Origin: Ancylobacter amanitiformis
GTDB taxonomy: Bacteria; Pseudomonadota; Alphaproteobacteria; Rhizobiales; Xanthobacteraceae
Reading direction: 5' to 3'
DNA length: 64,000 nt
Assembly (NCBI RefSeq): GCF_030814815.1
Contig: NZ_JAUSVR010000005.1
Location: forward strand, 62,001-126,000
In this document: positions 8,984 to 17,221 of the stretch, piece by piece
How positions within the stretch are numbered: the first letter of the stretch is position 1
Layout of the letters: each line of letters begins with the position of its first letter
Notes under the pieces: model-generated
The model's input: the letters and a program-made list of their open reading frames with translations, nothing else
What the model was told of the DNA's origin: nothing
The model's database searches: none
Translations under genes and position numbers: made by a program

Positions 8984-9544
8984 ACGCCAACCGCGCAGAG
9001 CCGGAGTTCGGCCGCGCGGCTGTTCCGAAACGGGGGCATCCATGGGCCGGGCGGGGAGGCATCGCACCTCTCCCCCCGAGCCGTGCGTTGGACGGGCGCG
9101 ATGTGTCCGGCCGAGCGAGCGCGGCACCCGACCGGCGAGATCTACGGCGTCGAGACCTTCCGGACGACGATGATCGGGACAAGGGGTTTTTTTTGGGGGC
9201 AGTGGCTTTTGGGACGAAAACCTCCGGAACAAGGCCTTGCGAAACAATGGCTTGACGGAGCATGGCCTCTCCGGACGAAGGCCGGCGGGGGGCCGGCGGC
9301 ACAGCGGCGCCATGCCGTGGCCTGTCGTCATCTGCGGCCGCAACGCGGTCGAAAAGGCGCTTCATCCCCGCGATGTCGCGCGAAACGCGTCGGGTGATTT
9401 TCCCACGGGAAGGGCGGTGGCGCCCCCAGCTTCCCACCCGGCGGCGGCTCTCCCCGACACTCACGCGTCAACCGAAACGATCCTCCCGCTGGCATCGCGG
9501 GCAAGCCAGGCGGCTGTGGCGCCTCTCCCGCTCATCGACGCGCA
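8984..9544. other. Non-coding gap with quasi-repeats
   Basis: 561 bases between two convergent genes. The reading frames across it show no protein-like composition, start context or family resemblance. Around 9176-9283 there are loosely repeated G/A-rich blocks (GGGACAAGG, GGGACGAAAACC, GGAACAAGG, GGACGAAGG) and a run of eight T at 9187-9194. No strong hairpin terminator stands out for either neighbour. It could be the remains of a decayed gene; nothing else is visible. Confidence 0.4.
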
Positions 9545-10051
9545 TCAATCCAGCCGGAGTTCGAACGGCACGTTCTCCATCGCCTCCTCGCCCCGGCCGA
9601 TGGCGGCGATGGCGGCGCTCATGCGGCCCTGCCGGCCGAGCGCGGCATCGGCGAGCGATACCAGCAGCGCGTTCGGTGTGGCGATGGGCGAGGCGGCGCG
9701 CAGGGCGGTGGCGATCTCCGCCTCGTCGCGGGCCGGATTCAGCGCGCAGGCGGCGATATAGGCAGAGGCGGTGGAGCGGCTGATGCCGGCGAAGCAGTGC
9801 ACCACCAGCGGCGCCGAGCGCGGCCAGCGGCCGGCAAAGGCGAGGATGGCCTCCACATGCTCGATCGCCGGATGGATCAGCCCATCGCGCGGCTCGATGA
9901 TGTCGTTGAAGCCGACGAACAGATGGTTGTCGCGCGCGATGCTCGCCGGCAGCACGACCGGCGTGCCGCGATTGATCACGCTCAGCACATGCGCGGCGCC
10001 GGTGCGGGTCACCGTCTCTTCGAGGCGCGAGAGCGGGCAGATATGGATCAT
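9545..10051 (-). CDS. Tyrosine/dual-specificity protein phosphatase-like protein
   Basis: 168 residues from ATG 10051. The active-site P-loop HCFAGISRST fits the HCxxGxxR(S/T) motif of cysteine-based phosphatases. It is preceded, at the usual spacing, by a region with an acidic candidate (FNDIIEPRDGLI). Rhizobial relatives are often annotated as tyrosine phosphatase or protein-tyrosine-phosphatase-like; the physiological substrate is unknown. The start overlaps the stop of the upstream HD gene (ATGA), so translation is probably coupled, making this the last gene of a four-gene operon. A further 43 upstream codons are open but run inside the HD gene and look like out-of-frame translation. Confidence 0.85.
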   Translation of the reverse strand: MIHICPLSRLEETVTRTGAAHVLSVINRGTPVVLPASIARDNHLFVGFNDIIEPRDGLIHPAIEHVEAILAFAGRWPRSAPLVVHCFAGISRSTASAYIAACALNPARDEAEIATALRAASPIATPNALLVSLADAALGRQGRMSAAIAAIGRGEEAMENVPFELRLD

Positions 10052-10776
10052 GAGGAACCCCTCCGGACGGCGGATGCGATATCGGGCGCTGATTCGGGTG
10101 CCCGCTCGGGCGCGGCCGGCCCGGCGGTGATCTCGCGGAAACGGGCGAGGAAGCGCGTCTTCGCCTCCTCCGCGCTCCACGGGGTGAGATAATCCCGCTC
10201 GGCGGCGGCGTCGAGCGGGAAGGGCTGGCCGAAAAAGGCCCGCGCCTCGGCCAGTTCGAAACCGGCCAGACGCGTCGCTTCAAGAAAGGCGCTCGCCCGG
10301 TCCGCCGCCTTGACCTGCTTCACCAGCGCGGCCGGCCACAGCGCCGGCAGGCCGAAGCGCAGGCTGATGGCGCCCAGCAGGCGCGCCTCCACCAGCTTGT
10401 AGTCGCCACCGAGAACCGCCTTGAACGGGCTGATCATGTCGCCCACCACATATTCCGGCGCGTCGTGCAGCAGCGTGGCGAGCCGTCCGCGCGGATCGAG
10501 ATCGCGGCCGCGCGCCAGCGCCTGCCGGCAGGCAATGTGCTCCACCAGCACCGAATGCTGGGCGACGGAGAAAATGTGCTCGCCCCGCGTCTGCCCGTTC
10601 CAGCGCGCCACCCGGGCGAGGCCATGGGCGATATCCTCGATCTCGACATCGAGCGGGGACGGGTCGATCAGGTCGAGCCGCCGGCCGGACAGCATGCGCT
10701 GCCAGACGCGCGCCGGCTTGACACGCGCCGCCTTCACCCATGACGCCGTGCCGTCCCCATTGCCGCCCGCACTCAC
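10048..10776 (-). CDS. HD-domain hydrolase, YfbR-like
   Basis: 242 residues. The metal-binding pattern is clear: HIFSVAQHSVLVEHIA supplies the first His, TLLHDAPEYVVGDMISPFK the HD pair with the following Asp-containing helix, and AADRASAFLEATRLAGF the last Asp. This arrangement matches YfbR-type 5'-deoxynucleotidases and related HD phosphohydrolases, which suggests a small nucleotide substrate. I choose GTG 10776, which overlaps the tag stop (GTGA), over the ATG well inside tag at 11055. The four bases at the other end overlap the phosphatase start. Position after a DNA glycosylase gene fits nucleotide-pool cleaning, but that is an inference. Confidence 0.85.
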   Translation of the reverse strand: MSAGGNGDGTASWVKAARVKPARVWQRMLSGRRLDLIDPSPLDVEIEDIAHGLARVARWNGQTRGEHIFSVAQHSVLVEHIACRQALARGRDLDPRGRLATLLHDAPEYVVGDMISPFKAVLGGDYKLVEARLLGAISLRFGLPALWPAALVKQVKAADRASAFLEATRLAGFELAEARAFFGQPFPLDAAAERDYLTPWSAEEAKTRFLARFREITAGPAAPERAPESAPDIASAVRRGSS

Positions 10777-11384
10777 GCCGGCGCTCCCGGGGATGGGCTC
10801 CCGGCATGCGCGCCGTGCCGGTGGCAGGTCACGGCATGGTCGTCCACCATGCCGACCGCCTGCATGAAGGCGTAGACGATGGTGGGGCCGACAAAGTTGA
10901 AACCGCGCGTCTTCAGTTCCCTGGACATGGCCACCGCCACCGGCGAGGTGACGATGGGCGGGGCGCCGGGATTGCGGGCATTGTCCAGCACCGGGCCGTT
11001 GATGCCCCATAGCAGCTTCGAGAAGCCCGGCCCGCGTTCCATGATGTCCAGCCACACCTGTGCCGAGCGCACGGTGGAGACGATCTTCGAGCGGTTGCGC
11101 ACGATGCCGGCATCCAGCATCAGCGCTTCCACCTTCTCGGGCGTGTAGCGGGCGATGATTTCCGGCTGGAAGCCGTCAAACGCCGCGCGAAACCCCTCGC
11201 GCTTGCGCAGGATGGTGATCCAGGCCAGCCCCGCCTGAAAACCGTCGAGGATCAGCTTCTCGAACAGCGCGCGGTCGTCATATTCCGGCACGCCCCATTC
11301 GTCGTCGTGATAGGCGACATAGAGCGGGTCGGTGCCGCACCAGGCGCAACGCGTCACGCCGTCGGGGTGATGGTGCACGTTCAC
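10773..11384 (-). CDS. tag: DNA-3-methyladenine glycosylase I
   Basis: 203 residues. Removes 3-methyladenine from alkylated DNA, starting base-excision repair. Diagnostic features are the N-terminal zinc-binding CAWCGTDPLYVAYHDDEWGVP, the helix-hairpin region AWITILRKREGFRAAF, FVGPTIVYAFMQAVGMVDDH and a closing CHRH, which completes the zinc site (Cys-Cys-His-His typical of Tag). The start is GTG 11384, overlapping the ygfZ stop as GTGA, with GGGGAG eight bases upstream; a second GTG lies two codons in. The stop overlaps the next gene's GTG. No Ada-box-like operator is obvious because the gene sits inside the operon. Confidence 0.96.
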   Translation of the reverse strand: MNVHHHPDGVTRCAWCGTDPLYVAYHDDEWGVPEYDDRALFEKLILDGFQAGLAWITILRKREGFRAAFDGFQPEIIARYTPEKVEALMLDAGIVRNRSKIVSTVRSAQVWLDIMERGPGFSKLLWGINGPVLDNARNPGAPPIVTSPVAVAMSRELKTRGFNFVGPTIVYAFMQAVGMVDDHAVTCHRHGAHAGSPSPGAPA

Positions 11385-12241
11385 GCCGGATTCTCCCCGC
11401 CCGCCGTTCCGGGGACCGCGAAGGACACCCAGCCCGGCTTTTCCGGCACCAGCGCGGCCCCATCCGCTTCGATCACATGGCCGCCGGCGCGGGCATCCTC
11501 CAGCCGGTCGAGCCGTATGAGGCCGAGCACCCGCCCTTCGGTGCCCGAGCCGAGCCGGCCGATGGTCTTGCCGCCCGCGAGGATCGGCGTGCCCTCGGCT
11601 GGCGGGCGCCCGCACACCGCGAACGGAATGATGCGCGTGCGCGCCGTGCCGCGATGCTGCATACGGCTGACGATCTCCTGGCCGACATAGCAGCCCTTGT
11701 CGAAATCGATGCCGCCAAGCTGGTCCATGTCCGCCTCGTGCGGGAAGGCGTCGCCATACAGGAAATCCATGCCGCCCTCCGGCACGCCGAGCGCGATGCG
11801 ATGCGCCTGCCACTCCTCCTCCGGCACGGCGCCGATCTCGCTGGCCTCGGCGACGGGCAGCAGGAAGCGGCGGCCGAGCGCGGGCAGGCGCGGATCGTCA
11901 TAGGCGAGCGCATCGACACGCGGGCCGGCGCCGCCCCAGGCGACCGCGACAGCCAGGTCCTCCAGCACGCCGATCTCCACCTTGGCGCGCAGCCGGTAGA
12001 GCTGCAGGCGCTTGATCAGGTCGGCCAGCGTGAGGCGCGGCACGTCGAGCCGAAAGCCGCCCTCGGTGGCGAGCACGATCATGTCGGAGACGATCTTGCC
12101 CTGCGGGGTGAGCAGGGCCGCGTAGCGCCCCGCCCCGGGCTCGCCCGGCACACGGGCGGTGAGCAGGTTGTCGAGGAAGTGGGCGGCATCGGCGCCCGCA
12201 ATGCGGGCAACCGCCCGCTCCTTCAGGATCGCGATCGGCAT
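11381..12241 (-). CDS. ygfZ: Folate-dependent YgfZ/GcvT-like protein
   Basis: 286 residues from ATG 12241; a possible start 14 codons earlier adds only an Arg/Asn-rich stretch. The family signature KGCYVGQEIVSRMQHRG is present, with the conserved Cys, together with the GcvT-like fold that opens with DAAHFLDNLLTARV and closes with a short barrel (EGTPILAGGKTIGRLGS). YgfZ proteins bind tetrahydrofolate and support Fe-S enzymes such as MiaB. It is the first gene of an operon in which ygfZ, tag, the HD hydrolase and the phosphatase all overlap by four bases. The promoter should lie in the 327 bases upstream. Confidence 0.92.
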   Translation of the reverse strand: MPIAILKERAVARIAGADAAHFLDNLLTARVPGEPGAGRYAALLTPQGKIVSDMIVLATEGGFRLDVPRLTLADLIKRLQLYRLRAKVEIGVLEDLAVAVAWGGAGPRVDALAYDDPRLPALGRRFLLPVAEASEIGAVPEEEWQAHRIALGVPEGGMDFLYGDAFPHEADMDQLGGIDFDKGCYVGQEIVSRMQHRGTARTRIIPFAVCGRPPAEGTPILAGGKTIGRLGSGTEGRVLGLIRLDRLEDARAGGHVIEADGAALVPEKPGWVSFAVPGTAGGENPA

Positions 12242-12568
12242 GAGGCAGTTCCGTAGGCAGTTCCGTCGACGGGGTTGCCGCATCCCCTTGCGTCAGATCC
12301 GGGCGCGCGGGAACGGGACATTGTGGGTGACAGGTAAGCCCTGCCGCGCGGATGGGCAAGCGGAAATGAACAAACAGGGAACATAGAGAATATCGTGCGT
12401 CGGGGCAATGCATCGTGCCGATCCGGATTGCCGCGCGCGGCCGTCGCACCATTTTAGCAGGCGGGCGCTACGCTGCGTCCGGCCTGACCGGTCCGGCTTC
12501 ACCGGTCCCAACCTTCACCGGTCCCAACCATCACCGGTCCCAAGACGTCATCAACCGAGGAGATTCCC
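12242..12568. promoter_or_regulatory. Divergent intergenic region ygfZ / ohr
   Basis: 327 bases without a gene. The part near ygfZ is AT-richer around 12355-12410 (GGAAATGAACAAACAGGGAACATAGAGAATATCG), a likely place for promoters. The part near ohr holds the ACCGGTCC array described separately. No recognisable OhrR operator (AT-rich palindrome) is visible. Confidence 0.4.
12487..12540. repeat. Four-copy tandem repeat with ACCGGTCC core upstream of ohr
   Basis: ACCGGTCC begins at 12487, 12501, 12517 and 12533 (spacings 14, 16, 16). The last three units are close to TTCACCGGTCCCAACC. The core contains the palindrome ACCGGT. The array ends 28 bases before the ohr start, so it lies in the leader or promoter of that gene. 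Confidence 0.85.
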
Positions 12569-12985
12569 ATGTCCGGCACCGTCCTCTTCACCGGCACCGC
12601 CACCGCCATCGGCGGCCGCAACGGTCATTCCCAGACCAGCGACGGCTCGGTTTCGGTCGATCTCGCCATGCCGCATAATGGCGTGCTGGATCCCGGCAAG
12701 ACCACGCCCGAGCATCTGTTCGCCACCGGCTACGCCGCCTGCTTCGGCTCGGCGGTCGAGGCGGTCGGACGGATGAAGAAGCTCGATGTCACCGGCGCCG
12801 CCGTCACCGTGGCGGTCTCGCTGGTGAAGGGCGATGACGGCTTCAGCCTCGCCGCCAAGCTCTCGCTCAAGGCCCCGGCGCTCTCGCCCGCAGAGGTGCA
12901 GGAAGTGCTCGATGCCGCGCACCAGATGTGCCCCTATTCCAAGGCGACGCGCGGCAATATCCCGGTCGAACTCAGCGTGGGGTGA
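12569..12985 (+). CDS. ohr: Organic hydroperoxide resistance protein, Ohr/OsmC family
   Basis: 138 residues, the normal Ohr length. Ohr reduces organic hydroperoxides with a reactive Cys pair and lipoyl-type thiols. Both cysteines are in context: GYAACFGSAVE near residue 60 and HQMCPYSKATRGN near residue 125. TTPEHLFATGYAACF and the GGRNGHSQTSDG start favour Ohr over OsmC. The start ATG 12569 has GAGGAG just upstream. The tandem ACCGGTCC array lies directly upstream. The usual MarR-type partner OhrR is not in the window. A dispersed palindromic repeat separates it from the convergent polA. Confidence 0.92.
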   Translation: MSGTVLFTGTATAIGGRNGHSQTSDGSVSVDLAMPHNGVLDPGKTTPEHLFATGYAACFGSAVEAVGRMKKLDVTGAAVTVAVSLVKGDDGFSLAAKLSLKAPALSPAEVQEVLDAAHQMCPYSKATRGNIPVELSVG

Positions 12986-13003
12986 GCCTTCCCGCCAATG
13001 GCG

Positions 13004-13107
13004 ACGTCATCCCGGACGGCCAACAGGGCCGAACCGGGATCGTTCTCCGGCGTACGGAACGCGGCACGCGATCCCGGCTCTCCGCTGCGCTGTGGCCGGG
13101 ATGACGT
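13004..13107. repeat. Dispersed palindromic repeat, family A, copy 1
   Basis: The ends are inverted repeats (ACGTCATCCCGG at the left, CCGGGATGACGT at the right), with an internal GATCCCGGCTCTCCGCTGCGC block. A second copy in the same orientation lies at 16201-16288, so two copies bracket polA. This copy fills the convergent junction between ohr and polA and could fold into a long hairpin. Confidence 0.85.
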
Positions 13108-13116
13108 ATTCAGCCC

Positions 13117-16077
13117 TCAATGCGCCTCGTCCCAGTTGTCGGCGGCGCGGGCGTCGACCTTGAGCGGCACCTTGAGCGACAGCGCGGGCAGCGGGGCCAG
13201 TTCCATCACCTCGCGCACGACCGGCACGGTGGCGCCGATCTCGTCGTCGGGCACCTCGAAAATCAGTTCGTCGTGCACCTGCAGCAGCATGCGCGCGGCG
13301 AGCCCCGCCCGGGCCAGCGCCGCGTCCATGCGCGCCATGGCGCGGCGGATGATGTCGGCGGCCGAGCCCTGCAGCCGTGCGTTGATCGCCGCCCGCTCGT
13401 TGAAGGCGCGGATGGACGGGTTCTTGGCGGATATGTCGGGGTAATGGCAGCGCCGGCCGAACAGCGTCTCGACATAGCCATGCTCGCGGGCGAAGGCACG
13501 GGTCTCGTCCATATAGGCGCGGATGCCGGGGAAGCGCTCGAAATAGCGCTTGATATAGGCGCCCGCCTCCTCGCGCGGGATGGCCAGCTGGTTGGCGAGG
13601 CCGAAGGCCGAGATGCCATAGATGATGCCGAAATTGATCGCCTTGGCGCGCCGGCGCACCTCGCCCGGCATGCCCTCGATCGGCACGCCGAACATTTCCG
13701 AGGCGGTCATGGCGTGAATGTCCAGCCCGTCCTGGAACGCCTGGCGCAGCGAGGGCGTATCGGCGATCTCGGCCAGCAGGCGCAGCTCGATCTGTGAATA
13801 ATCGGCCGAGATCAGCTTGTGGCCGGGGGCGGCGATGAACGCCTTGCGGATCTTGCGGCCTTCCTCGGTGCGCACCGGAATGTTCTGCAGGTTCGGCTCG
13901 GAGGAGGAGAGCCGGCCCGTCGTGGTCGCCGCCAGCGCGAACGAGGTATGCACCCGGCCGGTCTCGGGGTTCACGTAAGACGGCAGCGCGTCGGTATAGG
14001 TCGATTTCAGCTTCTGCAGCTGGCGCCAGTCGAGGATGCGACGCGGCAGCGCGTGGCCCGCTTCCGCCAGTTCCTCCAGCACGTCGGCGCCGGTGGACCA
14101 GGCACCCGTGGGCGTCTTGCGCCCGCCGGGAATCTGCATCTTGCCGAACAGGATATCGCCGAGCTGCTTGGGCGAGCCGGGATTGAAGCTCTCCCCCGCC
14201 ATCTCGGAAATCTCGGCCTCCAGCCGGCCCATGCCCTGCGCGAATTCGCCGGACAGGCGCGAGAGCAATTGCCGGTCGATCATGATGCCGCGCGCCTCCA
14301 TGCGGGCGAGCACGGTGACCAGCGGGCGCTCCAGCGTCTCATAGACATTCGCCTTGCCCTCCGCCGCGAGGCGGGGCTTGAGCACCCGCCAGAGCCGCAG
14401 CGTCACGTCGGCATCCTCGGCGGCGTACTCGGTCGCCCGGTCGATCGGCGCACGGTCGAAGCGGATCTGCCCCTTCCCCTTGCCGCACACCTCCTCGTAC
14501 TTGATCGGCGTATGGCCGAGCCAGCGGATCGACAGCGGGTCCATGCCATGGGGCGAGGCGCCGGCGTCGAGCACGTAGGAGAGCAGCATCGTGTCGTCAT
14601 ACGGGGCGACCTCGATGCCCTGGCGCTGGAGGATCAGCCAGTCATATTTGAGGTTCTGGCCGATCTTGAGCACGCCCGGATGCTCCAGCAGCGGCTTGAG
14701 CGCGGCGATCGCTTCCATGGGCGGGATCTGGCCGGGCAGCAACCCCTCGCTGAACAGCCCCTCGTCGCCGCCCTTGTGGACGAGCGGCACATAGCAGGCC
14801 TCGTTCGGCGCGGTGGCGAGCGAGAAGCCGACAAGGTCGGCCTGCATCGGGTCGAGCCCGGTGGTCTCGGTATCCACCGCCACCACGCCGATCTCGATGG
14901 CGCGGGCGATCCATTCGTTCAGCCGCGCCAGCGTCGTCACGGTCTCGTAGCGGGACCGGTCGACCGGCGTGGCGGCGCCCTGCGCCACGCGCGCGGCCGA
15001 CAGTGCTTGAGGCGTCAGCGCCGGCCCGGCACCGGCGGTCGCCCTGCCCTCGTCGGCGGGCGTGGAAGCGGAAGCGTGGGTCTCGGGGTCGATGCCGGCG
15101 GCGACCAGCACCGTCTCCGCCCCGCCCGCCTTCAGCCCCGGATCGGGCTCGATGGCGGCCGGGTCGATGCCATAGGCCTCGGCGACGCGACGGGTGAGCG
15201 TGCTGAACTCCATCGCCTTGAGAAAAGCGATGAGCTTGCCGCCCGCGGGCTCGATCACCGCGATATCGTCCAGCGGCACGTCCAGCACCACGTCGCGCTT
15301 GAGCGTCACCAGTTCGCGCGAGAGGCGGGCCTGGTCGGCGAATTCGATCAGGTTCTCGCGCCGCTTGGTCTGCTTGATCTCGGAAGCGCGGGCCAGCAGC
15401 GTGTCGAGATCGCCATATTCGGCGAGCAGCTGCGCCGCGGTCTTGATGCCGATGCCCGGCACGCCCGGCACGTTGTCCACGGAATCGCCGGCCAGCGACT
15501 GCACGTCCACCACTTTCTCGGGCGCGACGCCGAATTTCTCGAACACTTCCTCGGTGCCGATCGCCTTGTCCTTCATCGGGTCGTACATGCGCACCCGCGC
15601 ATCGACCAGCTGCATCAGGTCCTTGTCGGAGGAGATGATGGTGACGAGCGCGCCCTTGGCCTTGGCCAGCTCGGCATAGGTCGCCATCAGGTCGTCGGCC
15701 TCGAAACCGGACTGTTCGACACAAGCGAGGTCGAACGCGCGGGTGGCTTCGCGGATGAGCGGGAATTGCGGACGCAGATCCTCCGGCAGGTCCGGGCGCT
15801 GCGCCTTGTAGAGCGGGTAGATGTCCTTGCGGAAGGTCTGCTCGGACTTGTCGAACACGACGGCCAGATGCGTCGGCGCCGGGGAGAAGCCGCCCCCGTT
15901 CTGTCCGGCCCGCACCAGCTTCCACAGCATGTTGCAGAAGCCCGCCACCGCGCCGACGGGCAGCTTGTCCGACGAGCGGGTGAGCGGGGGCAGCGCGTGA
16001 TAGGCGCGGAAGATATAGGCGGAGCCGTCGATCAGGACGACATGGTCGCCGGCTTCCAGAGGATCGTGCTCGGGCAT
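13117..16077 (-). CDS. polA: DNA polymerase I
   Basis: 986 residues with all three activities apparently intact. The N-terminal 5'-3' exonuclease domain (about 1-300) opens with VVLIDGSAYIFRAYHAL. The 3'-5' proofreading domain carries DTETTG with Asp near 402 and Glu near 404. The polymerase domain has DYSQIELR with the metal-binding Asp near 759 and the closing VHDELIFEVPDDE. Between the nuclease domains is an Ala/Pro-rich linker (about 340-390), which accounts for extra length over the 928-residue E. coli protein. The start ATG 16077 has CCGGAG upstream; a 43-codon in-frame extension would run into a repeat element and is rejected. It acts in Okazaki-fragment processing and repair. Confidence 0.97.
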   Translation of the reverse strand: MPEHDPLEAGDHVVLIDGSAYIFRAYHALPPLTRSSDKLPVGAVAGFCNMLWKLVRAGQNGGGFSPAPTHLAVVFDKSEQTFRKDIYPLYKAQRPDLPEDLRPQFPLIREATRAFDLACVEQSGFEADDLMATYAELAKAKGALVTIISSDKDLMQLVDARVRMYDPMKDKAIGTEEVFEKFGVAPEKVVDVQSLAGDSVDNVPGVPGIGIKTAAQLLAEYGDLDTLLARASEIKQTKRRENLIEFADQARLSRELVTLKRDVVLDVPLDDIAVIEPAGGKLIAFLKAMEFSTLTRRVAEAYGIDPAAIEPDPGLKAGGAETVLVAAGIDPETHASASTPADEGRATAGAGPALTPQALSAARVAQGAATPVDRSRYETVTTLARLNEWIARAIEIGVVAVDTETTGLDPMQADLVGFSLATAPNEACYVPLVHKGGDEGLFSEGLLPGQIPPMEAIAALKPLLEHPGVLKIGQNLKYDWLILQRQGIEVAPYDDTMLLSYVLDAGASPHGMDPLSIRWLGHTPIKYEEVCGKGKGQIRFDRAPIDRATEYAAEDADVTLRLWRVLKPRLAAEGKANVYETLERPLVTVLARMEARGIMIDRQLLSRLSGEFAQGMGRLEAEISEMAGESFNPGSPKQLGDILFGKMQIPGGRKTPTGAWSTGADVLEELAEAGHALPRRILDWRQLQKLKSTYTDALPSYVNPETGRVHTSFALAATTTGRLSSSEPNLQNIPVRTEEGRKIRKAFIAAPGHKLISADYSQIELRLLAEIADTPSLRQAFQDGLDIHAMTASEMFGVPIEGMPGEVRRRAKAINFGIIYGISAFGLANQLAIPREEAGAYIKRYFERFPGIRAYMDETRAFAREHGYVETLFGRRCHYPDISAKNPSIRAFNERAAINARLQGSAADIIRRAMARMDAALARAGLAARMLLQVHDELIFEVPDDEIGATVPVVREVMELAPLPALSLKVPLKVDARAADNWDEAH

Positions 16078-16200
16078 TTCGGGCTCCGGTGGGAGCGGGA
16101 CGGGCCCGCCCCAATTCTCGATTGCCTGAGCTGCGCTCAAGCGGCCGCACGATGCCCGAAGCGGGGCGGGCGGGGCAAGGGGCGATGCCCTCTTGTTCGA

Positions 16201-16288
16201 CGTCATCCCGGACGGCCGCAGGCCGATCCGGGATCGTAAGCAGAATGGAGAGCGATCCCGGCTCTCGCTGCGCTCGACCGGGATGACG
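16201..16288. repeat. Dispersed palindromic repeat, family A, copy 2
   Basis: Begins CGTCATCCCGGACGGCC and ends ACCGGGATGACG, with the same GATCCCGGCTCTCGCTGCGC core as the copy at 13004-13107. The middle ~25 bases differ. It lies in the divergent region between polA and truA, close to both starts, so it may affect their promoters. Confidence 0.85.
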
Positions 16289-16335
16289 GCCTCGGCAATA
16301 GATGACGCCGCGCCGTCGCGGCGCTACAGAGCACC

Positions 16336-17085
16336 ATGCCCCGCTACAAGCTCACCATCGAATATGACGGCACCCCCTTTGTCGGCTGGCAGATCCAGAA
16401 GGCGGGCGCGAGCGTGCAGGGCACGCTGGCGGGGGCGGTGACGCGCTTCACCGGCGAGGACGTGACCGTGCACGGCGCCGGACGCACCGATGCCGGGGTG
16501 CACGCCACCGGCCAGGTCGCCCATGTCGAGCTGAGCCGGGACTGGCGGCCCGACACGGTACGCGACGCGCTGAACGCGCATCTGCGCCCCCATCCCATCG
16601 CCGTGCTGGCCGCCGAAAGGGTGGCGGACGATTTCCACGCCCGTTTCTCCGCCACGGGGCGGCGCTATGTCTACCGCATCCTCATCCGCCGGGCCGATCT
16701 CGCGCTGGAGCGCGATCGGGCGTGGCGGGTGCTGCGCCCGCTCGACGCCGCGGCGATGGCGCAGGGCGCGGCGCGGCTGGTCGGAAGGCACGACTTCACC
16801 ACCTTCCGCGCCATCGGCTGCCAGGCCGCCTCGCCGGTAAAGACGCTCGACCGGCTGGAGGTGGAGACGGTGGCGCAGGATTTCGGCCATGAAATCCGCG
16901 TGCATGCGGCGGCGCGGTCCTTCCTGCACCATCAGGTGCGTTCCATGGTCGGCACGCTGCTGAAGGTCGGCGAGGGCGCCTGGACCCCGGACGATGTCAG
17001 CGCCGCGCTGGAAGCGAAGGATCGCACGCGCTGCGGCCCGATGGCGCCCTCGGCCGGGCTGTATCTGGCGGAGGTGAGGTATTGA
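16336..17085 (+). CDS. truA: tRNA pseudouridine(38-40) synthase
   Basis: 249 residues. Isomerises uridines 38-40 of the tRNA anticodon arm. The N terminus [19 protein letters not shown] and the catalytic-Asp motif [11 protein letters not shown] (Asp 52) are diagnostic, and the closing [17 protein letters not shown] is typical. The start ATG 16336 is the first codon of the conserved domain. It is divergent from polA and convergent with pyrC; the junction with pyrC holds a common palindromic repeat. Confidence 0.97.
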   Translation: MPRYKLTIEYDGTPFVGWQIQKAGASVQGTLAGAVTRFTGEDVTVHGAGRTDAGVHATGQVAHVELSRDWRPDTVRDALNAHLRPHPIAVLAAERVADDFHARFSATGRRYVYRILIRRADLALERDRAWRVLRPLDAAAMAQGAARLVGRHDFTTFRAIGCQAASPVKTLDRLEVETVAQDFGHEIRVHAAARSFLHHQVRSMVGTLLKVGEGAWTPDDVSAALEAKDRTRCGPMAPSAGLYLAEVRY

Positions 17086-17092
17086 GCACCTC

Positions 17093-17198
17093 GCCCCCTC
17101 TCCCCACGGGAGAGGGCTGGGGTGAGGGGCCTGTGCCGTCGGCTCGGGAAGGCCCCCTCACCCGCCGCCGCGCGGCTCCCTCTCGCCCTCGGGAGAGG
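17093..17198. repeat. C/T-rich palindromic repeat at the truA/pyrC junction
   Basis: CCCCCTCTCCCCACGGGAGAGGGCTGGGGTGAGGGG-type sequence at the left is followed by CCCCCTCACCC and CCCTCTCGCCCTCGGGAGAGG at the right. It therefore contains two local hairpins and a larger inverted arrangement. Repeats of this wording occur widely between genes in high-GC proteobacteria. It may act as a bidirectional terminator here, but there is no T-run. Confidence 0.7.
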
Positions 17199-17221
17199 TC
17201 AAGGCGACGGTACTTCGCGCA

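Noticed and set aside
8984-9544. Small genes in the gap
   Set aside because: Short frames exist on both strands, but without ribosome sites, conserved words or normal composition.
13004-13107. Rho-independent terminator for ohr
   Set aside because: It is a dispersed repeat present elsewhere in the window and lacks a T-run, so I list it as a repeat.
16078-16206. Longer polA start
   Set aside because: The extension runs into a repeat and has no homology to polymerase I.
13819-16239. An 806-codon open frame antisense to polA
   Set aside because: Shadow frame; no family resemblance, while polA motifs are intact on the other strand.
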